Source of the DNA: Mesorhizobium amorphae CCNWGS0123
Lineage (GTDB): Bacteria > Pseudomonadota > Alphaproteobacteria > Rhizobiales > Rhizobiaceae
Assembly: GCF_001686985.1 (NCBI RefSeq)
Contig: NZ_CP015318.1
Span: forward strand, 3,160,001 to 3,224,000
Direction: 5' to 3'
Length of the DNA: 64,000 nt
Below, in pieces: positions 32,806 to 42,618 of the stretch (position 1 is its first letter; every line of letters begins with the position of its first letter). The position numbers were made by a program, and so were the translations under genes. Under the pieces are notes generated by a model. It saw nothing but the letters and a program-made list of their open reading frames with translations, searched no databases and was not told the origin of the DNA.

Positions 32806-35025
32806 TCAGCCCTTGATGTCCGCGCTCGCTTTCGCGGCCGACACCAGCTGGATCGACGGCCGCTCGCCGGGGGTGCTGGTCTTGGCGACGACGACCCGGT
32901 CGCGTCCTTCGCCCTTGGCATCGTAGAGCGCGTGATCGGCGGCATTGGTGATCTCGGCCCAGCCCGCGCCATGCTCGGGGTAGGCGGCGACGCCGAACGA
33001 GACCGTCACGGTGCCCAGTGTGCGGCCGCGATGCGTCAGATGCAGCTGCCTGATGGCCTGGCGCAGCGCTTCCGCCCGCGCCGCACCTTCCTCGAGCGAG
33101 CATCCCGGCATGACGATGGCGAATTCCTCGCCGCCATAGCGTGACACGACATCGCTGTCCCTGGCGTGCTCGATCAATGTGGCGGCGACCTGCTTCAGCA
33201 CGAGGTCGCCGGCTTCGTGGCCGAACGTGTCGTTGAACTGCTTGAAATGATCGACGTCGAGCATGAGGATCGTCAGCGGCTGGGCCGAGCGCTCCATCCG
33301 GCGCAGTTCGCGGCTGCTGGTTTCCTCGAGATAGCGCCGGTTGAACAGGCCGGTGTTCGGATCGCGGATCGATTGCTGCCTGAGCGTCTCGCGCAGGCGC
33401 AGATTGGCCAGCGCCAATGCCAGTGTGTCGACGACACCGCGCAGGATCTGCTGCCGTTCAGCCAGCCATTGCGGCTTGTCGGCCGCGTTCGGCTCGCATA
33501 GATGCAGGATGCCAAGCGTCTCGCCTTGCGCCGCCAGCGGCATGCAGACATAGCCCTTCTTGCCGTTCTCGGTGATATGGGCGCAGCGCGGCGTAAGCAT
33601 GCCCGGACCGGCGACATGCTCCTGGCCGCGCCGCAGCGCCCAGCAATCCTCGGGCGCAAATTGCGTGACGCTCGACCGGACGTCGCCCCAATGCGCCATC
33701 TCCTCGACCAGGTTGCGCGAGGCGCTGGTCAAATGCACGGTTCCGCTCAAGCCGCCCAGGAACTCTGTCATGGCGGTGCCGACCACTGAGAAGGCTTCGG
33801 GGAAGGTCACGCAGGCCTGAAGAAGTTCGCCAAGCTTCACCAGGCGTGTCGTGGTTTCCGACTTCTCGTGCAGCTCACGGTTGAGGATTGCCAGCTGATC
33901 GGCACGCTCGTTGACGACCCCTTCGGCGCGGCGCAGCTCGCTGATGTCGTTGAGCGTCAGGACCAGACCGCCGTCGGATCGGCTGAGCGGACTGCAACTG
34001 GCGATGACCGGCAGATGCGAGCCGTCGGATTTGGTCAGGCGCACTTCACCCTGGTGCTGGCGCCCTGTGGCCAAAGCCATTTCGACGGGAGAAGCGCCGG
34101 TCGCGAACGCACCGCCTCTCTGGTCGCGCACCGTCAGCACCGCATCCCATTGCTGCCCGACGATCTTGTCGGCGCGCCGCCCGATCATCATTGCGGCCGC
34201 CGGATTGGCGCTGGCGATGCGGCCGTCGCCGTCCAGCACCGCAATGCCTTCAGCCGCCGTCTCGACGATATCCTCGACATGCGCCCGCGCCGATGCAAGC
34301 TGGTCCGCCATCGTGTTGAACCCGTCGGCCAGCTGGCCGAATTCGTCCTTGCGGGCATGGTTGATGCGCGTCATGGCATTGCCTTTCGCCAGCGCTTCCA
34401 TGCCGCGCATCATATCGTTGAGGCCGGCACCGAAACGGCTGAGCAGCAGCCATGCAAACCCCACCGCGACCAGCACGGCCGCCGCCGCGCTGAGGCCAAC
34501 CAGCCAGAGCAGGCCGTTGGTGCGTTGCTCCGCGGCATGCAGAACAGGATCATATTCCAGCAGCACGGCGCCGATGATCGTATCGGCGGGATATTCGATC
34601 GGCACGGCGAGTATGGCGTTCACTTCCTCCGGGTCGACAAATCTGCGCGCAACGCCGTCCTCCAGCGTCTGGCCGATTTCGTTGTTGGGGTCGTGCTCGA
34701 ATTTGTCGCCGACATGGTGCTCTTCGTCGGCGGCATGGGCGACGACGACCTTGTTGCGGTCGAGGACCAGGAAATCCCGATGCATGCGGCGGTGCTGGTG
34801 CTGCATGAATTGCTTGAGCGCCTCAGGCCGCTCGAACAGCGAAGGCGTCCCGTCGGATGATTTGAAGACAATCGTGTCGGCCAGTTCCTGCGCGACATTG
34901 GTCGCTTCGGTCAGTCCCAGATATTTGGTCGCCGCGATCTGCGTGAAGATGGCGACGCCGCCAACCAGCCCGATCAAGGCCGCCGCGCTAACCATGCTGA
35001 GGATGATCTGGCTTCTAATGCGCAT
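32806..35025 (-). CDS. membrane diguanylate cyclase with sensor, HAMP, PAS, GAF and GGDEF domains
   Basis: 739 residues. TM1 lies near 7-28, a periplasmic sensor runs to about 170, TM2 near 172-195, HAMP about 196-250, PAS about 250-370, GAF about 400-560 (PLAAQGETLGILHL), and a GGDEF domain from about 570. GGEEF sits at about 631-635 and is intact. RDSD five residues before it forms the RxxD inhibitory site, so active and feedback-inhibited diguanylate cyclase is expected. It should turn an extracytoplasmic and a cytoplasmic signal into cyclic di-GMP. Confidence 0.92.
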   Translation of the reverse strand: MRIRSQIILSMVSAAALIGLVGGVAIFTQIAATKYLGLTEATNVAQELADTIVFKSSDGTPSLFERPEALKQFMQHQHRRMHRDFLVLDRNKVVVAHAADEEHHVGDKFEHDPNNEIGQTLEDGVARRFVDPEEVNAILAVPIEYPADTIIGAVLLEYDPVLHAAEQRTNGLLWLVGLSAAAAVLVAVGFAWLLLSRFGAGLNDMMRGMEALAKGNAMTRINHARKDEFGQLADGFNTMADQLASARAHVEDIVETAAEGIAVLDGDGRIASANPAAAMMIGRRADKIVGQQWDAVLTVRDQRGGAFATGASPVEMALATGRQHQGEVRLTKSDGSHLPVIASCSPLSRSDGGLVLTLNDISELRRAEGVVNERADQLAILNRELHEKSETTTRLVKLGELLQACVTFPEAFSVVGTAMTEFLGGLSGTVHLTSASRNLVEEMAHWGDVRSSVTQFAPEDCWALRRGQEHVAGPGMLTPRCAHITENGKKGYVCMPLAAQGETLGILHLCEPNAADKPQWLAERQQILRGVVDTLALALANLRLRETLRQQSIRDPNTGLFNRRYLEETSSRELRRMERSAQPLTILMLDVDHFKQFNDTFGHEAGDLVLKQVAATLIEHARDSDVVSRYGGEEFAIVMPGCSLEEGAARAEALRQAIRQLHLTHRGRTLGTVTVSFGVAAYPEHGAGWAEITNAADHALYDAKGEGRDRVVVAKTSTPGERPSIQLVSAAKASADIKG

Positions 35026-35205
35026 GGCACGAATCCGCCGGGAATGCCGGCATCCTATGCGCTGGATCGATCCTGTATTTCATTATGGTCTTTTATTACC
35101 AAATGCTTATTAACGTACTAACGGCGATCAGCCCCGAAGCCTGTCCCGTAGCGCTTTCATGAGCGATCAAAGACGGGTGATTGCCGACCCGCCGTCTGAC
35201 AACAA

Positions 35206-35230
35206 AGGCCGCTCCCGTCCGAAGCGGCCT
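35206..35230 (-). terminator. AGGCCGCT/AGCGGCCT stem-loop
   Basis: An 8-bp perfect stem with a 9-base loop. On the minus strand it is followed by TTTGTTGT, so it most likely ends the transcript of the small gene at 35314-35502. The rest of 35026-35313 shows no gene. Confidence 0.6.
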
Positions 35231-35313
35231 CGCTGTTCTGCCATGTCGTTTGCGGCCGTGTGGACGGCCTTTTGGGAGTGCCCGACCGTGTCGTCGGCCC
35301 GGGTTTCGTGGGG

Positions 35314-35502
35314 CTACCGCAGTCTTGCCAACCGTGGAAAATCCACCACCTCCGCCGCCGGCCGTGTATACTGGGCCGCGACGATCGCCTCGATCAACAG
35401 GTCGAGCGCCGCAAGTGTCTCCTGGCTCGTTTCGTCGTCGCCGCGCAGATAGTGGCAGGCCCGCTCCAGATGCAGGCGAGCGGCGGCAAAGTCGCTTTTC
35501 AT
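35314..35502 (-). CDS. small hypothetical protein
   Basis: 62 residues, with AGGAG 6 bases before the ATG at 35502. It is predicted to be mostly helical (FAAARLHLERACHYLRGDDE and LAALDLLIEAIVAAQY) and ends basic. There is no membrane segment or known motif. It has its own terminator at 35206. Function unknown. Confidence 0.65.
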   Translation of the reverse strand: MKSDFAAARLHLERACHYLRGDDETSQETLAALDLLIEAIVAAQYTRPAAEVVDFPRLARLR

Positions 35503-35680
35503 TAGCTTCTCCTTATTGCCCGCCGTCTAACGAAGATGCGTGACTCGCTTTACCCGAAAGCAAACATCCACAGCCGCATTTGAATCGAATTGTCCTGACG
35601 TCGCCGGACGCACTGCACGGGGAGCAACCTGTGCAACCGATGTCGCCTGCAGCCGTTGTTTTCGACAGAATGAGGGGTGC

Positions 35681-37969
35681 ATGATTCTTTCGTTCCTGCA
35701 CAAATGGCGCTGGCCAGTCGGGGTCGCGGCGGCGGCCCTGTTCCTGGCCCCGGCTGCGGCCTGGCCGGCGGAAAGGACCGGCATGTCGAGCGAAGGCATT
35801 TTTGTCCTCGAAATCATCCTTCTGCTGGTCGTCGGGCGCGGCCTCGGCGAGTTGCTCGAACGCATCGGCCAGCCTGCCGTCATGGGCCAGCTCATCGGCG
35901 GTATCCTGCTCGGGCCTTCGCTGCTCGGCTGGCTTTGGCCCGAGGCAGAGCGTCTGGTTTTCTCCGGTGACGCTTCGCAAAAGAGCATGATCAACGCCAT
36001 CGCCCAGCTCGGCGTGCTCATGCTGCTCCTGCTCACCGGCATGGAGACCGACCTCCGGTTGGTGCGCAGGGTCGGTCGCGCCTGCTTTTCCATCTCCGCC
36101 GCCGGCTTGGCGATCCCCTTCGTGCTTGGTTTCGCGGCCGCGCAGGCCATGCCGGCCTCGCTGCTCGCCGCGGGCAGCGAGCGCGTCGTCGCCGGCCTGT
36201 TCCTCGGCACCGCGCTGTCGATTTCTTCGGTCAAGATCGTCGCCATGGTGGTGCGCGAGATGAACTTCATGCGCCGCGACCTCGGCCAGATCATCGTCTC
36301 TTCGGCGATCATCGAGGACACGATCGGTTGGGTCATCATCGCCATCACCATCGGCATCGCGACCAAGGGGAGCATCGAGATCGGCAATCTCGTCTTCACG
36401 CTGGCCGGTGTCGCCGCCTTCATGCTGTTTTCCTTCACGCTCGGCCGCCGCATCGTCTTCGATGCCATCCGCTGGACCAACGACAGCTTCAGCAGCGAAT
36501 TCGCCGTCGTCACTGTCATCCTCGTCATCATGGGCGCGATGGCTTTGATCACCGACCTGATCGGCGTCCACACCGTGCTCGGCGCCTTCGTCGCCGGCAT
36601 CCTTGTCGGTGAATCGCCGATCCTGTCGCGCCACATCGAAGGCCAGTTGCGCGGTGTCATCACGGCGCTTTTCATGCCGGTCTTCTTCGGCGTCGCCGGC
36701 CTCTCGGCGGACCTCACCGTGCTGGTCGACCCGCAGCTGGCGCTGCTCACCGTCGCGCTTGTCGCGATTGCCAGCCTCGGCAAGTTCGGCGGCGCCTTCA
36801 TCGGCGCGGAGTTGGCCGGCATGTCGTTTCGCGAGGCGGTCGCGGTGGGCTGCGGCATGAATGCGCGCGGCTCGACCGAGGTCATCGTCGCCTCGATCGG
36901 CCTGTCGGTCGGCGTGCTCTCGCACAACCTCTTCACCATGATCGTCACCATGGCCGTCATCACCACGCTGGCGATGCCGCCCACGCTGCGCTGGGCACTT
37001 GGCCGGCTGTCGATCGGCGAGGCCGAGAAGAAAAGGCTGGAGCGCGAGGAGATCGACCAGCGCGGCTTCGTCGCCAATCTGGAGCGGCTGCTGGTGGTGG
37101 CCGACGAGGGCGCCGTCGGCCGCTTCGCCGCCTACATGGCGGGCGTGATCGGTGCCGGCAAGCCGATGACGGTGCTGCATGCCGGCGGTGAAACCGACGT
37201 CGAGCCGGGAGCGGAATCGAAGCTGGAGGAGATCGAGAAGGGCGCCGAGGACAACCGCGCGGCTGCGAAGATAGCCGACGAGCAGCCCGCCGCGAGGGCT
37301 CCTGTCACCCGCCGGCACGGCAGGCACGTATCGGCCGAGACCGTGGCGAAGGAGGCGCGCAAGGGTTACGGCATGCTGATTGTCGGGCTCGGTCGCGCGC
37401 TTACCGCCAAGGGCGGCTTCACCCGCCGCCTCGACGAGATCGCCGGCGCTTTCGACGGTCCGCTCTGCCTGGTGCTGAAACCCGCTACCGCCGGCCGGCA
37501 GATGCCGAGGCTCGGCCCCTTGTCGGGCCGGATCCTGGTGCCGGTCAACGGCACGTCGGTCGCCCGCCGGGGCGCCGAGCTGGCGCTTGCCATTGCCAGC
37601 GTCACCGGCGCGCCGGTCAAGATGCTCTATGTTGCGCGGGTCGGCCGCGACGAGCCGCGCGACACCGTCTCGCATCGCCGCAGGGAGGCGGTGCTGAAGG
37701 ACATTGTCGCGCTTGCCGACCGCTACGGCGTCGAAGTCGAGACCGCCATCCGCAGCAGGGCCGCCGCCGCCGATGCCATTGCCCGCCAGGCTGGCAGGGG
37801 GGTGGCGTTGATCGTCATGGGCGTGGCGCGGCGCCCGGGCGAGGAACTGATGTTCGGCGAGACGACGAGCGACGTGCTGCAGCGCTGCCGCTGCCCGGTG
37901 ATGCTCATTTCCGACGACCGGCTGCCTCGCGACGACGCCCGTGTGGCATCGCGCTCCGGCACCGGTTGA
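35681..37969 (+). CDS. Kef/CPA2-type cation:proton antiporter with C-terminal Usp-like domain
   Basis: 762 residues from the ATG at 35681, with GAGGGG upstream. A cleavable signal-like or first membrane segment (about 10-30) is followed by a Na+/H+ exchanger domain with about 12 membrane segments to ~450, including GQLIGGILLGPSLLGWLWP, LLLLTGMETDLRLV and MNARGSTEVIVASIGL. The soluble C-terminal half has a spacer and then a universal-stress-protein-like domain from about 617 (GRILVPVNGTSVARRGAELA). Fusion to Usp suggests nucleotide or stress gating of K+ or Na+ efflux. There is no TrkA-N domain. Confidence 0.9.
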   Translation: MILSFLHKWRWPVGVAAAALFLAPAAAWPAERTGMSSEGIFVLEIILLLVVGRGLGELLERIGQPAVMGQLIGGILLGPSLLGWLWPEAERLVFSGDASQKSMINAIAQLGVLMLLLLTGMETDLRLVRRVGRACFSISAAGLAIPFVLGFAAAQAMPASLLAAGSERVVAGLFLGTALSISSVKIVAMVVREMNFMRRDLGQIIVSSAIIEDTIGWVIIAITIGIATKGSIEIGNLVFTLAGVAAFMLFSFTLGRRIVFDAIRWTNDSFSSEFAVVTVILVIMGAMALITDLIGVHTVLGAFVAGILVGESPILSRHIEGQLRGVITALFMPVFFGVAGLSADLTVLVDPQLALLTVALVAIASLGKFGGAFIGAELAGMSFREAVAVGCGMNARGSTEVIVASIGLSVGVLSHNLFTMIVTMAVITTLAMPPTLRWALGRLSIGEAEKKRLEREEIDQRGFVANLERLLVVADEGAVGRFAAYMAGVIGAGKPMTVLHAGGETDVEPGAESKLEEIEKGAEDNRAAAKIADEQPAARAPVTRRHGRHVSAETVAKEARKGYGMLIVGLGRALTAKGGFTRRLDEIAGAFDGPLCLVLKPATAGRQMPRLGPLSGRILVPVNGTSVARRGAELALAIASVTGAPVKMLYVARVGRDEPRDTVSHRRREAVLKDIVALADRYGVEVETAIRSRAAAADAIARQAGRGVALIVMGVARRPGEELMFGETTSDVLQRCRCPVMLISDDRLPRDDARVASRSGTG

Positions 37970-38005
37970 CAGGTCAGGGCGGCGAGAGGTGTGGCCCTGC
38001 CGCGC

Positions 38006-38641
38006 TCACTTGCCTTCGAAGAAATTGCTGATCGCGGCTTCCAGTCTTTCGATGAAGCGAGGGTTGTGGCAGCTTCCCGCCCAGATCATGGCGTTGAGCC
38101 GCATATCCCGGTTGAGGAAGTTCACCTTCCTGGTCTCCAGCAGATATTCGGCGATGTCGAAATGCCGTCCCTTGATGGCCTCGATCAGCGCATTGTTGCG
38201 CCCGGTCTTGTCCATCAAATTGACGTCGGCGCCATGCTCCACCAGCAGCTTCACGACATCCAGATGCCCGTTCTTGGCGGCTTCGATCAGCGCGGTGCGG
38301 CCGTAATAGTCAGCACGGGCATTGATGTCGATTGCGCGGTGTTTAACGAGGGCCGAGATGGAAGCGTAATGGCCCTTGGCCGCCGCCAGGCTCAATGGCG
38401 TGCTCTTCCATTTGTTTCTGGAGTTCACGTCGATTTCGGGGTGCTCGATCAACGCTTCGACCGTCGCCGTGTGGGCATTGAGGGCCGAAAGATGCAGCGC
38501 CGACCAGCCGCCTTCGTCCGCCTGATTGATATCCGCACCGGCCGCCAGCTCCGATTGCACGGCCTCCGCATCGCCTTTCTCGGCGGCGACCAGCAGGCTC
38601 GACCACCCCCTGGCGTCTTCGGCTTCCAAGCTTTTGGTCAA
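38006..38641 (-). CDS. ankyrin-repeat protein
   Basis: 211 residues from TTG 38641, chosen because GGGAG lies 7 bases upstream; a GTG at 38677 is possible but has no site. Five ankyrin-type repeats are seen, each with the L-x-x-A-A-x-x-G-H pattern and an IDVN/ADVN-like turn (for example TALIEAAKNGHLDVVKLLVE). No signal peptide is present, so a cytoplasmic protein-binding role is inferred. It follows the MFS gene on the same strand after 130 bases. Confidence 0.82.
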   Translation of the reverse strand: MTKSLEAEDARGWSSLLVAAEKGDAEAVQSELAAGADINQADEGGWSALHLSALNAHTATVEALIEHPEIDVNSRNKWKSTPLSLAAAKGHYASISALVKHRAIDINARADYYGRTALIEAAKNGHLDVVKLLVEHGADVNLMDKTGRNNALIEAIKGRHFDIAEYLLETRKVNFLNRDMRLNAMIWAGSCHNPRFIERLEAAISNFFEGK

Positions 38642-38771
38642 TGCGGTGGCTCCCGATGCGCATGGCCAGAATACCACACATCGTGCCGGTTTTGGTGGTG
38701 TTCGGCAACGGGATCGGCGACAAATCCTGGAGCAACGGCCGCTCCAGCGAGCGGCCATTGCTTTGGCACGC

Positions 38772-39983
38772 CTATGCCGGCTGCAGTTCTGCCCTGCGCG
38801 GCAAAGGAGGGAAGGCGATGGCAATTCCCGCCGCACCCAGCCCGACAAGCGCCGAGCCGATGAACAGCCAAGAGTAGCTGGCATAGGCATCGAACACCAT
38901 GCCGCCGGCGAGCGGTCCGAAGGCCATGCCGAGGCTGGAGAGCATGGTGGCTGCGCCGAGCACCGTGCCGATGATGCGTCCGCCGAAATATTCGCGCGCC
39001 AGCACCGCATAGAGCGGCATCACGCCGCCATAGGTGGCGCCGAAGATGACGGCCAGCACATAGAATTGTTCGAGCTGCCGGACGGCGAGATAGCCAGCGA
39101 TCACCACGGCCTGGATCGCCAGTCCGGCGACCAGCACCGGCTTGACGCCGAGACGGTCGGCAAGCACGCCGTAGAGCAGCCGGCCGCCCAGGCCGGCAAG
39201 ACCCTCGACGCTGTAGATGGTGACCGCCGCCATCGGGGCTACGCCGCAGAGCATCGCATAGCTCACCATGTGGAAGATCGGGCCGGAGTGTGCCGCGCAG
39301 CAGGCAAAGAAGGTGAGGCCGAGCACGATGAACTGCGGCGAGCGCAGCGCCTGGCCGACCGACATGCCGGGGTCGTCGGCGGCGGGACCGGCAGCGGCGC
39401 CGTCGGCGGCAGTAACGGGGACAGGCGGCTGGCGCACCAGGAAGGCGACCGGCAACAAGAGCACCCAGGCCATCACGCCGATGTCGAACATGGCGGTGCG
39501 CCAGTCATAGGCCGTGATCAGCCAGCGCGCGAAGGGCGAGATCGTCATCGGCGCCACACCCATGCCGGCCGAGACCAGCGACACCGCAAGGCTGCGGTTG
39601 GTGTCGAACCAGGTCGTGGTCAGCGCGATCATCGGCGCGAAGAAGGCGCTGGCCGCGAGCCCGACCAGCACGCCATAGGTTAGCTGGAACGCCAGCAGCG
39701 AGCCGGAGCGGCTGGCCAGCACCATCGCCAGCCCGAGCAGCAGCGTGCCGGCGAAGACGACGGGGCGGGCGCCAACGCGGTCGTAGATGGCGCCCCAGGC
39801 AAAGCCGCCGAGGCCCATCACCAAAAAATTCAGCGTCATCGCGCTCGATATGCCGGCGCGCGACCAATTGGTGTCGAGCGCCATCGGCTCCAGGAAGATC
39901 GCCAGCGAAAACATCACGCCGATGGCGACGCAGCTCATCAGCGCGCCAGCCGCGACGATGACCCAACGATAGGAAGGCTTCAT
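38772..39983 (-). CDS. MFS transporter, OFA-like
   Basis: 403 residues with 12 predicted membrane segments and the MFS loop motif GGFAWGAIYDRVGARPV between segments 2 and 3; the duplicate loop reads GRLLYGVLADRLGVKPV. It resembles the oxalate/formate antiporter-like and monocarboxylate branch. The substrate is unknown. The ankyrin gene follows; no metabolic genes are adjacent. Confidence 0.88.
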   Translation of the reverse strand: MKPSYRWVIVAAGALMSCVAIGVMFSLAIFLEPMALDTNWSRAGISSAMTLNFLVMGLGGFAWGAIYDRVGARPVVFAGTLLLGLAMVLASRSGSLLAFQLTYGVLVGLAASAFFAPMIALTTTWFDTNRSLAVSLVSAGMGVAPMTISPFARWLITAYDWRTAMFDIGVMAWVLLLPVAFLVRQPPVPVTAADGAAAGPAADDPGMSVGQALRSPQFIVLGLTFFACCAAHSGPIFHMVSYAMLCGVAPMAAVTIYSVEGLAGLGGRLLYGVLADRLGVKPVLVAGLAIQAVVIAGYLAVRQLEQFYVLAVIFGATYGGVMPLYAVLAREYFGGRIIGTVLGAATMLSSLGMAFGPLAGGMVFDAYASYSWLFIGSALVGLGAAGIAIAFPPLPRRAELQPA

Positions 39984-40198
39984 GATTTGCTCCCGAAATC
40001 AGTTCGATGCGGCGCGACTTCCTTCGTGCGTTGTCGAGCCGCTTGCGTCCGAAGGACGTCGGCGCTGGCGCCGATCCTACAATCCGGTTGCATTTTTTAT
40101 CCAGTTTGTGCCGCAGCGAAATGCGACAGGTCCTGCGAATTGACCGGACGCCATCCTAACCTAGATTGAAGTCATTGCTATCAGAGAGGAGTGAGGCA

Positions 40199-40618
40199 AT
40201 GGAGCTTCATCGCGGCCGTCTCGTCGACCACATCCAGCTCGTCGTGCGTGATTTGAAGGCGAGTCGACGTTTCTATGGTGCGGTGTTCGAGGTGCTGGGC
40301 ATCCCCATCGGCGGCGAGGCCGAGGATTACTTCTGGGCAGACGAATTGTTCGTCTCCAGCGCCGACAGCCGCGCCGCTCAGGGCGTACTGACCGGCCGCC
40401 ACCATCTCGCCTTCCAGGCCAAGGACCACGCCATGGTCGATGCCTGGTACAAGGCCGGACTTGCGGCCGGGGGCCGCGACAATGGCAGGGCGGGCGAACG
40501 GCCCTACCACCCCGGCTACTACGCCGCCTTCCTGCTCGACCCGGACGGTAACAACATCGAGGCGGTGTTCCACGGTGAGGCGAAGCGCAGCGCCGCCTCG
40601 GTGGAGATCAATTTCTAG
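40199..40618 (+). CDS. single-domain VOC-family protein
   Basis: 139 residues from the ATG at 40199, with GAGGAG upstream. One glyoxalase-type module is seen: VDHIQLVVRDLKASRRFYGAV, HHLAFQAKD, YYAAFLLDPDGNNIEAVFHG. Candidate metal ligands are His11, the HH pair and the Glu in NNIEAVFH. The family includes lyases, isomerases and resistance proteins, and the sequence does not decide which. It converges on the ABC operon. Confidence 0.85.
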   Translation: MELHRGRLVDHIQLVVRDLKASRRFYGAVFEVLGIPIGGEAEDYFWADELFVSSADSRAAQGVLTGRHHLAFQAKDHAMVDAWYKAGLAAGGRDNGRAGERPYHPGYYAAFLLDPDGNNIEAVFHGEAKRSAASVEINF

Positions 40619-40686
40619 GCCGTGCCATCGGCGATCTTGGCACAAGGCGGTCATTGTCGCCGCGTCCGCGCGACATGTTTGCAGGA

Positions 40687-41580
40687 CTACTCCTTTACCG
40701 CGCCGGTCATCGAGGAAACGTAGTGCTCGACGAAGAAGGAATAGAGCACCACGACCGGCAGCGAGCCGATCAGCGCTCCCGCCATAAGCGCCCCCCATTC
40801 GTAGACGTCCGAGCGGACCAGTTCGGTCAGCACCCCGACCGGCACGGTCTTGTTTTCCGACGACTGGATGAACGTCAGCGCATAGATGAACTCGTTCCAG
40901 GACAGGGTGAACGCGAATATGCCGGCGGAAATCAGGCCCGGCACCGAGAGCGGCAGCACGATCTTGGCGAGGATCTGCCACCGGCTCGCTCCGTCGATCA
41001 GCGCGCATTCTTCCAGCTCGAACGGGATGGAGCGGAAGTAGCCCATCAACAGCCACGTGCAGAACGGAACGAGGAAGGTCGGGTAGGTGAGGATGAGCGC
41101 AAACGGCGTGTCGTAGAGCCCAAGGTTGAACACCATCACCGACAGCGGAATGAACAGGATCGACGGCGGCACCAGATAGGCGAGGAACACCGCCAGGCCG
41201 ACCTGCCGCGCCCCGGAGAAGCGCAGCCTTTCGATCGCGTAGGCTGCAAACACCGATGCCAGCAGCGACAGGAAGGTGGCGGCCGTCGAGATGATGATCG
41301 TGTTGAGCAGCCAGCCCGGATAGGACGTCTCGAAGAGCAGGTAGCGGATGTGCTCCAATGTCGGATGCACGACCCAGAAGGGGTTGAAATTCTGATAGTC
41401 GGTCATCTCCAGATTGGGCTTAACCGCGGTGATCGTCATCCAGTAGAACGGGAACAGGAGCACGATGACGAACACCAGCAACGGCAGATAGACCGTCACG
41501 ACGCGGCGCGGCAGGCTCTGCAGGTAGCCCATGCCGCCTTCGTCGATTTCCGGGCGCCTGGTTCTCTTTGTCGCGGCCAT
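40687..41580 (-). CDS. sugar ABC transporter permease, MalG-type
   Basis: 297 residues from the ATG at 41580, one base after the stop of the partner permease; GGTGGAG sits at the right distance. Six membrane segments are seen, with the EAA loop EECALIDGASRWQILAKIVL that contacts the ATPase. It is the last gene of the operon 45065-40687, whose order is ATPase, binding protein, MalF-type, MalG-type. Confidence 0.92.
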   Translation of the reverse strand: MAATKRTRRPEIDEGGMGYLQSLPRRVVTVYLPLLVFVIVLLFPFYWMTITAVKPNLEMTDYQNFNPFWVVHPTLEHIRYLLFETSYPGWLLNTIIISTAATFLSLLASVFAAYAIERLRFSGARQVGLAVFLAYLVPPSILFIPLSVMVFNLGLYDTPFALILTYPTFLVPFCTWLLMGYFRSIPFELEECALIDGASRWQILAKIVLPLSVPGLISAGIFAFTLSWNEFIYALTFIQSSENKTVPVGVLTELVRSDVYEWGALMAGALIGSLPVVVLYSFFVEHYVSSMTGAVKE

Positions 41581-41581
41581 G

Positions 41582-42520
41582 TCAGTCTCCACCGCCCTGC
41601 TGCCATTTGCGGCGTTGCAGACCGAAATAACTGAACAGGATCGCCGCCAGCAGGAACGGGATCATGGCGACCGCGATTGCCGCGCCTTCGCCAAGCTGGC
41701 CGCCGGAAATGCCGCGCTGGAAGGACAGCGTCGCCATCAGGTGGGTGGCGTTCACCGGCCCGCCGCGGGTCAGCACATAGATCAGCTGGAAATCGGTGAA
41801 GGTGAACAGCACCGAAAACGTCATGGTGATGGCGATGATCGGCGTCAGCAGCGGCAGCGTCACATAGCGGAACAATTGCCAGCGGCTGGCGCCGTCGAGC
41901 GTGGCGGCCTCGTAGAGGGACTGAGGTATGGTCTGCAGGCCGGCGAGCAGCGTGATGGCGACGAAAGGAATGCCACGCCAGACATTGGCTGCGATCACCG
42001 AGGCGCGCGCGTTTGTTGGATCGCCGAGGAAATTGATGCGGTGGTCGATCAGGCCCATCTGCTGCAGCGCCCATGAAAGGATGGAGAACTGCGAATCGTA
42101 GATCCACCAGAAGGCGATGGCCGACAGCACCGTCGGCACCACCCACGGCAGCAGGACAATCGCGCGGAAGAACGACTTGAACGGCAGGTTCTGGTTGAGG
42201 ATGAGCGCCAGCCAGAGGCCGAGCACGAATTTCAACAGCGAGGCGCTGATCGTGTAGAGCAGCGTGTTGAAGACGGAGAGCCAGAAGACGCCGTCGCTCC
42301 ACAGATACTCGTAGTTCTCGACGCCGATGAAGATGCCGGGGCGGCCGATACGGGCGTCGGTGAAGCCGAGCCAGACGCCGAGCCCGAGCGGATAGGTCAG
42401 GAAAACCAAAAGCAGCGCCGCCGCCGGCAGCATGAAGCCGAAGCCAAGCGTGTTGTGGCTTTCGGAGAGGCGCGAAAGGATCGACGGACGCGGCTGGACG
42501 GCGACGGACGGCACGGCCAT
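41582..42520 (-). CDS. sugar ABC transporter permease, MalF-type
   Basis: 312 residues with six membrane segments and an EAA loop SLYEAATLDGASRWQLFRYV. FFRAIVLLPWVVPTVLSAIAF is typical for the MalF/UgpA group. It pairs with the MalG-type permease that follows at 1 base distance. The inner-membrane channel partner is inferred from family and operon. Confidence 0.92.
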   Translation of the reverse strand: MAVPSVAVQPRPSILSRLSESHNTLGFGFMLPAAALLLVFLTYPLGLGVWLGFTDARIGRPGIFIGVENYEYLWSDGVFWLSVFNTLLYTISASLLKFVLGLWLALILNQNLPFKSFFRAIVLLPWVVPTVLSAIAFWWIYDSQFSILSWALQQMGLIDHRINFLGDPTNARASVIAANVWRGIPFVAITLLAGLQTIPQSLYEAATLDGASRWQLFRYVTLPLLTPIIAITMTFSVLFTFTDFQLIYVLTRGGPVNATHLMATLSFQRGISGGQLGEGAAIAVAMIPFLLAAILFSYFGLQRRKWQQGGGD

Positions 42521-42618
42521 GGGAACAGCTCCTCAGGAGGTGGTCGGCCCGGGCGGCCGCCAAGCGATTTCAGGCACCGGACCGGGCAGCGATCGTGCTG
42601 CCCGGTGCGGTTGTGCGC

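Noticed and set aside
35513..37675. 720-codon open frame on the minus strand opposite the Kef-type antiporter
   Set aside because: It lies antisense to a gene with clear domains, its translation is an Asp/Arg/His-rich string without any fold, and such frames are common in GC-rich coding DNA.
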